Both the position numbers and the translations under genes were made by a program. From JAFDVL01 sp043775925 (GTDB lineage: Bacteria > Acidobacteriota > Blastocatellia > RBC074): a stretch of 64,000 nucleotides of DNA. The DNA lies in the NCBI GenBank assembly GCA_043775925.1, contig JAYVRW010000170.1:8243-72242 (forward strand), written 5' to 3'. The notes under the pieces were generated by a model, which was not told the DNA's origin, did no database searches, and saw nothing but the letters and a program-made list of their open reading frames with translations. Positions 59,883-64,000 of this stretch are shown piece by piece (position 1 is the first letter of the stretch; the number at the start of each line of letters is the position of its first letter).

Positions 59883-61712
59883 TTATTCTTGTTCCTGTTG
59901 TTTGAGCATTTCGAGCAGAACGTCACGGCTCACAGCTTTGCGAAGCATCGCACCACGCGAAACATTTGCTCGTCGTCCGCCAACATCTTCTGTATTGCGT
60001 CCGGGGATTAAAAGCTCCGGCGCAAATTCAGGTTGTGCGGCTGCAAATCCAGCTACTTTATTCAACGAAAGTGTATAGTTTCCGATGAAATTATTTGCCA
60101 GCGGAGTAGCCAGAATAATAAATGTTCTGGCTACTGGCATTGAGGCATTCACTGGTAGTAGTTGCTTTTTAGCCGAGGTCCCGATTTGTGCATCCCGATT
60201 TCCGCCAGAATTATCATCGTTAGCCAGTTCATCACCATTACGATCTTTTAAAAGAAGGAAGGGATCAAAATTCGCCGTGCCTGAAGTCATGCGAATCTGG
60301 ACACTGTCGCCCTCATTTCCAGTAAATGAATATGCGTCAACATAGACCCCAGCAGATGTTTGAATCTTGGTCGCACTGGAAATGCTGCCATTGCTAATAG
60401 TCTGACCGTAAACTAATGGAGTGACAACATTGGTTTGGAGCTTCAAAGTATATTTACCTCGATCCTGTCCATTGACGCCGCCAATCGGTCGAACATCAGC
60501 GCTCGTGACATAAATCCAGTACTCACCAATTTCTGGTAACACGGTCACTAATAGCGAGTTGTTATTTCCTTCTAGTGGAGTAGCTGAGCTACCATCCAAT
60601 CCTCCACCTTGATCGTCGGAGGCAAAATATGATTGCGTGCCCGCCGTAACTTTACGGAGAATTATTTGCGTGTCGAGTGGTTTTGCGACCGTTAGATCAC
60701 CACGCAAATCAATTGCTACACTGGTATTCGCTTGGACGGTTGTGAAGCTGTAAACGTCAATAAAGTATAAATTTTTAGTGACCGAATCTTGTTCTACACT
60801 ATCGTCAACTGTCAGCTCAGCAGCGACCGTCTCACCTGCCAGATTCAAGGCTTTGATGATATTGAGAGGAGGCAGACTACCACCCAATTTGACCGTGACG
60901 ACGTTTGATGCGCGAGTGTTAGTATTTTCAGTAATATCAAGCCGCACATTGACAGTTCCTAAGCCGGCGAGTTCGGGTGGAATGACGACGTTGATTTGAT
61001 CTAAGCCGGCGAAGAAATTCTGCGATCCAGCGTAATCAACCTGACAAGGAACACCTTGAATAGTGACAGCAACATTTCCCAGCGCCGCTCTTTTACGAAC
61101 TCCAGTCGCATAAAGGATCAGGAATGAAGGACTAGCCTTGGTTCCTGCGCTCAAATCCCTTGCAACCCACGCACCACCCGTGAAATCAGCAACAGGCGGA
61201 TAGGGCTGAACTCCATTTGGCGTCCAGTTGGCGGCGGCGATGCCTTTGCCATCAGATGTAACAGAGAAAAGACCTGGCGCAAAGGTTTGAATATTTACGG
61301 TTCCCGTCGAGGTCGTCGCATTAGCGTTAGTGACAGTAATGGTCTGATTCCCTCCAGTGGTGGCAGTACTCGGAACCACGAAATTGATTTGACCTGTTCC
61401 CACAAATAATAAATCCGCGTCAGCGCCATTAATGGTGACTTTCACTCCACCTAATAATTTCGGTAGAGCCGCTCCCGGCGTTGCCGCATAAAAAGGTTGT
61501 CCAGCCGTAATAGTAAAAGCGCCAAAAGCTGAGGCCAGTCCGTCAGGAGTAACAATTCCGCTACCTGTCGTTGTGCCTGTGCCTCCGTTTGCAGCATAGC
61601 TGGCAGCATTCACGACAGCTACGTTTTGCGCCATTGCCGAAAGTGCCAGCGTGAAAAGCAGTACTATTGTGATGAGTATTGGTTGAGTCTTCATAAAGGT
61701 TCTATTCGCCAT
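59883..61712 (-). CDS. Secreted TIGR03437-type multidomain protein with two PPC-like domains
   Basis: The 609-residue protein begins with a signal peptide (ILITIVLLFTLALSAMAQ). Next comes an NAASYAANGG segment and Ig-like modules containing VTINGADADLLFVGTGQINF, typical of TIGR03437 proteins found chiefly in Acidobacteriota. Two pre-peptidase C-terminal-like beta domains follow: VDVYSFTTVQANTSVAIDL and VDAYSFTGNEGDSVQIRM. No catalytic domain is visible, so it is likely a surface or extracellular structural protein. AGGAACA is close to ATG 61712. Confidence 0.8.
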   Translation of the reverse strand: MANRTFMKTQPILITIVLLFTLALSAMAQNVAVVNAASYAANGGTGTTTGSGIVTPDGLASAFGAFTITAGQPFYAATPGAALPKLLGGVKVTINGADADLLFVGTGQINFVVPSTATTGGNQTITVTNANATTSTGTVNIQTFAPGLFSVTSDGKGIAAANWTPNGVQPYPPVADFTGGAWVARDLSAGTKASPSFLILYATGVRKRAALGNVAVTIQGVPCQVDYAGSQNFFAGLDQINVVIPPELAGLGTVNVRLDITENTNTRASNVVTVKLGGSLPPLNIIKALNLAGETVAAELTVDDSVEQDSVTKNLYFIDVYSFTTVQANTSVAIDLRGDLTVAKPLDTQIILRKVTAGTQSYFASDDQGGGLDGSSATPLEGNNNSLLVTVLPEIGEYWIYVTSADVRPIGGVNGQDRGKYTLKLQTNVVTPLVYGQTISNGSISSATKIQTSAGVYVDAYSFTGNEGDSVQIRMTSGTANFDPFLLLKDRNGDELANDDNSGGNRDAQIGTSAKKQLLPVNASMPVARTFIILATPLANNFIGNYTLSLNKVAGFAAAQPEFAPELLIPGRNTEDVGGRRANVSRGAMLRKAVSRDVLLEMLKQQEQE

Positions 61713-61929
61713 AATTGTTCCTGATTCCATAGTGAAAAATGGGGCTGAATTGTTATTTAGAATGATCGTTCCTCAAAATTTTAACCTGATGAGAAATCGA
61801 ATTGATGACAATTTGAGCGCTGTATCAAAGGCGACTCAAATGACTTCGGCAAAAGGGAGGGAATGCAGAATTTTCAACTCGCCGGAATTATAATAGTGCT
61901 ACGCGCCACTTGTCGAGATACAAATTCAA

Positions 61930-62667
61930 TCATCTGCGGCGGGCAAAGTTTTCGATCCATTTCTCGGCCTCATAATAAAAAGCAAATTTTCGCTCGTCGG
62001 CGCGAAAAGCGGAAGTATGCATTCGTCTACGCCCATTAATGATTTGGGTCTCGTGCTTGATATGCAGCATTTCGTGATAGAGCACAAACTCTACCACATA
62101 CGCCGGAACGTTTACCGAATCCAGCGAACGGCTAATCACAATGCAATCGTGATTAGCGTCATAATGCCCAAGAATTCGTTTGGTGCGGCGTGTACTCCAA
62201 CTCAGCACAGGTCTTGCCAGTGTGAAATCAAAGTACTCTTCATTGAGACGTAAAAACATCGGTGTCAGGTGATAAATTTTTCCAGCGGCTCCATTTAATA
62301 TTTTACGTCCTCTGGATTGTCTGGCCTGATCTGAAGCTGCTCGAAGTTCAGGACCTTGAGAAAATCGACGGTAAATTGCTTCGGCTTCCTTATTGGGTCG
62401 AAGCCGTAATAATTTGCGAATCAGGATGTGAGCCAGAGCGCGGTAAACAGCGTCAGGGGCAGTCATTAATAAATCTGAAATCCTGACATAGACATGCTGA
62501 CTGCGAATGCGAATGGTGTGGCTCAATCCGGCGAACGGGTAAAACTGAAGATGGAGTTTTTCTTCTCGATTGGAAGTCTGACGGAAGACTTCAGAAAAAA
62601 TTTTCTCAATTTTTTCTTCCAGCAAAAAATTAAGGCCTCTGACAGGTTTTGGTGTTAATTCATTCAT
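61930..62667 (-). CDS. Putative metalloprotease, SprT/M48-like
   Basis: The 245-residue protein has the zinc-binding FVLYHEMLHIKHE (about 205-217), an HExxH form, followed by an upstream-aligned STRRTKRILGHYDANHDCIVISRSLD. This layout is found in SprT-like and M48-type peptidase domains. No signal or membrane segment is present. ATG 62667 is preferred; the frame extends to TTG 62703. The protein is preceded by an untranslated region of about 600 bp. Confidence 0.7.
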   Translation of the reverse strand: MNELTPKPVRGLNFLLEEKIEKIFSEVFRQTSNREEKLHLQFYPFAGLSHTIRIRSQHVYVRISDLLMTAPDAVYRALAHILIRKLLRLRPNKEAEAIYRRFSQGPELRAASDQARQSRGRKILNGAAGKIYHLTPMFLRLNEEYFDFTLARPVLSWSTRRTKRILGHYDANHDCIVISRSLDSVNVPAYVVEFVLYHEMLHIKHETQIINGRRRMHTSAFRADERKFAFYYEAEKWIENFARRR

Positions 62668-63047
62668 TATCGTTAAAAGTCGCTCAGGGATATTAAAAAC
62701 CAACCTTCAGATCGTCAATGGGAATCTGAAATAAGAACACCGCGAAGGGTACAAAATACACTTTTTGCGATTTTTTACCCAAGACTTGAGTTGAAACTTC
62801 CCATTTTAATCTAAATCATTGATTCTGCGTATCTTAATCATATATTTGAGGGCGCTTGAAGCAGGTGGAGGGGTAGCTCCTACTCGCGGTTTGTAATATA
62901 ATAGAATTATCATAAATCTGTGACATAAGTAGTAGCTACTATTCTAAGTCAATTAAAATAAATGAGTTAGGGAGCTATTTTAGATTATTCTTAACGCCTC
63001 TTTGGTTGTGGCACGTTCATTGCAGTTATATCCAGCGAAGGCTTAAG
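62668..63047. other. Intergenic region before the terminal XRE gene
   Basis: No gene is seen on either strand. The sequence is AT-rich in places (for example ATAATAGAATTATCATAA near 62897). The region leads into the two long inverted repeats before the XRE gene. A promoter may lie in the AT-rich block, but no convincing hexamers were identified. Confidence 0.4.
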
Positions 63048-63049
63048 GG

Positions 63050-63125
63050 GCGATTACTCGTAACAGGCAAACCAAGTGGCAGTCGCACCGTCTTTTCTAC
63101 TGTTTTGAGTATTACGAGTAATCGC
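63050..63125 (+). repeat. Long inverted repeat IR1 upstream of XRE gene
   Basis: GCGATTACTCGTAA (63050-63063) and TTACGAGTAATCGC (63112-63125) are a perfect 14-bp inverted pair with 48 bases between them; one more G-U pair could form outside. In RNA it would make a large stem-loop. The interior has no further clear structure. Confidence 0.7.
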
Positions 63126-63150
63126 TATAAAAAATTGAAATCGAGTCGGT

Positions 63151-63282
63151 CATTAACGAATCAAAACTTGAGTAGGCTCTAAGACAGGAGCGGGATTTTT
63201 GGAAGAGGTAATACCTTTACTTGTATCTTTCCGTTGAAGTCTGTGTCTGCACAGGTGTACATCACTGGGTGATTCGTTAATG
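63151..63282 (+). repeat. Long inverted repeat IR2 upstream of XRE gene
   Basis: CATTAACGAATCA (63151-63163) and TGATTCGTTAATG (63270-63282) are a perfect 13-bp inverted pair. It extends to 16 pairs (one G-U) as RNA. The 106-base interior contains a smaller hairpin, CTGTG-TCTG-CACAG (63241-63254). The right arm ends 23 bases before the XRE start codon. It could fold as RNA or mark a DNA recombination site. Confidence 0.7.
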
Positions 63283-63305
63283 GCCATTATCAATGGAGAC
63301 CCCCA

Positions 63306-63641
63306 ATGCAAATGACAGCCTTTTCGAGAAAGCTAAGTAGGTCGCAATTTAGTCAGGTTTTGGCTGAGAAAAGAAAAAAAGCGGGTCTTAGCCTCTCAGA
63401 CCTGGCAGATTTAACACGTCTTCCGCTCGGGTTACTTGAAACTTTAGAGAGCGAGAGAAGTGAAATTCCCAGCTTTGATCTTTGTTATAAAATTGGTCAG
63501 GCGATTAACTCGCGCTGCATGCAGGGATTTATGATCCAGGATTTATGGCAGGCAGCGACAATTGATCGTTCGACAACTTATCTTCGTTCTTATGCAACAC
63601 CCTATTCTGTCAGCGCAGTCAGTCGAAGTGCCATCAGATGA
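63306..63641 (+). CDS. XRE-type helix-turn-helix regulator
   Basis: The 111-residue protein contains a Cro/C1-type DNA-binding domain (about 14-75): QVLAEKRKKAGLSLSDLADLTRLPLGLLETLE, read as helices 1-4, and FDLCYKIGQAINS. The remaining 35 residues are not recognised. GGAG is seven bases before the ATG. It has a structured leader (IR1 and IR2) and a downstream hairpin (IR3), and overlaps a possible small gene. Its target is unknown. Confidence 0.75.
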   Translation: MQMTAFSRKLSRSQFSQVLAEKRKKAGLSLSDLADLTRLPLGLLETLESERSEIPSFDLCYKIGQAINSRCMQGFMIQDLWQAATIDRSTTYLRSYATPYSVSAVSRSAIR

Positions 63642-63804
63642 TTCTGGTGAGTTGGATTTATATTCTGTTAAGTTTGTTTTGAGTGTGGGCAGTAAAAAAC
63701 CGCAAGACGAACTTGCGCGGCAGAAAACTCGCTACCACGTAGCGCAGGTTGCAGATCAGGTTTCCCCCGGTCCCCCATCCCTCGACGCTTTGCCTGACGA
63801 GTAG
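63592..63804 (+). CDS. Possible small overlapping gene, unknown
   Basis: This is a 70-codon frame starting ATG 63592 inside the XRE gene and ending at TAG 63802-63804. The product (starting MQHPILSAQSVEV) has no recognised domain and is polar with a Pro-rich end. No ribosome binding site is seen, so its expression is doubtful. It is listed because it is the only open frame between the XRE gene and the IR3 hairpin. Confidence 0.2.
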   Translation: MQHPILSAQSVEVPSDDSGELDLYSVKFVLSVGSKKPQDELARQKTRYHVAQVADQVSPGPPSLDALPDE

Positions 63805-63918
63805 GTTTCAAAGGCAGAGAACCAGGATGTCCACACTCACCCCCGGAAGTATGCTTGCGGCTCTCAAGGTTTCGCTTAGTTATTACTGAACAACCTCCAA
63901 AGAATCAGCAGGTATGCC

Positions 63919-63979
63919 GAGGTAAACGGTACATGGATTGAGTATCCGGCAAGCTCTTGACCCATGTACCGTTTACTTC
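63919..63979 (+). repeat. Long inverted repeat IR3 near the window end
   Basis: GTAAACGGTACATGG (63922-63936) and CCATGTACCGTTTAC (63962-63976) form a perfect 15-bp pair; with three more outer pairs (one G-U) it reaches 18. The loop is 25 bases. TTCTCTAAC follows rather than a full T-run, so it may be a transcript end or a regulatory structure. Confidence 0.7.
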
Positions 63980-64000
63980 TCTAACAAAAAGAACCTCGTA

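Noticed and set aside
59883..61712. PEP-CTERM sorting tail on the secreted protein
   Set aside because: The C-terminus ends in polar QEQE-type residues and lacks the PEP motif and hydrophobic helix.
63050..63125. Possible GEMM (c-di-GMP-I) riboswitch
   Set aside because: A GGCAAACC word is present, but the paired stem and the second core motif are not.

Overview
The window looks like a piece of a diderm bacterial chromosome of moderate, slightly AT-leaning composition, most likely Acidobacteriota and plausibly class Blastocatellia. This is an inference from gene content: a TIGR03437-type surface protein, exosortase (XrtA)-type polysaccharide genes, a meso-diaminopimelate-type MurE, an N-terminally extended Hfq-like protein, and many short palindromic intergenic repeats. 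There are no rRNA genes, phage genes, transposases or CRISPR arrays. Two tRNAs are present: Arg-TCG and Leu-TAG.

Layout. 1-3082: the tail of a GH29 fucosidase, a membrane protein coupled to purN, and a secreted CAP-domain protein. 3168-8984 (minus strand): an extracellular polysaccharide operon with an NodB-type deacetylase, a FemAB-like protein, an XrtA-type glycosyltransferase and an ABC exporter. 9288-10499: a sigma-factor-like protein. 11152-13544: tRNA-Arg, a YggX-like protein, lepB and carA. 13685-15859: a small XRE regulator, a fulvocin C-like cysteine-rich exported protein, and a membrane-anchored thioredoxin. 15899-20899 (minus): Ser/Thr kinase, FHA protein, MoxR ATPase and DUF58 protein. 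21126-25376: homoserine dehydrogenase, a FecR-like secreted protein and a ZIP transporter.

25597-43251 is a near-complete division and cell wall (dcw) cluster: mraZ, rsmH, ftsL, ftsI, murE, murF, mraY, murD, ftsW, murG, murC, ftsQ, ftsA, ftsZ. It has a clear sigma70 promoter and a three-repeat MraZ box, and it lacks murB and ddl. After it come an Hfq-like gene and pdxA. 45083-51566 holds an Rsm22-type methyltransferase, a Tat amidase, and the series tig, clpP, then a protein made of two ClpX-type zinc fingers where clpX is often found; then tRNA-Leu, a Fur-family regulator and a cytochrome c. 51798-62667 holds a large TPR protein, an ECF sigma / anti-sigma / DUF4097-like operon, a His-rich lipoprotein, a methyltransferase with a glycosyltransferase, the TIGR03437-type protein and a metalloprotease-like protein. 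The last kilobase carries an XRE regulator bracketed by long inverted repeats.

The points most worth a second look are the fulvocin C-like protein with its thioredoxin neighbour, the stand-alone tandem ClpX zinc-finger protein, and a set of unrelated palindromic repeat families. The repeats sit repeatedly against start codons (murE, murD, murC, the polysaccharide ATPase), and one is read through in frame inside the DUF58 gene. All function calls come from reading the sequence; no database search was possible.
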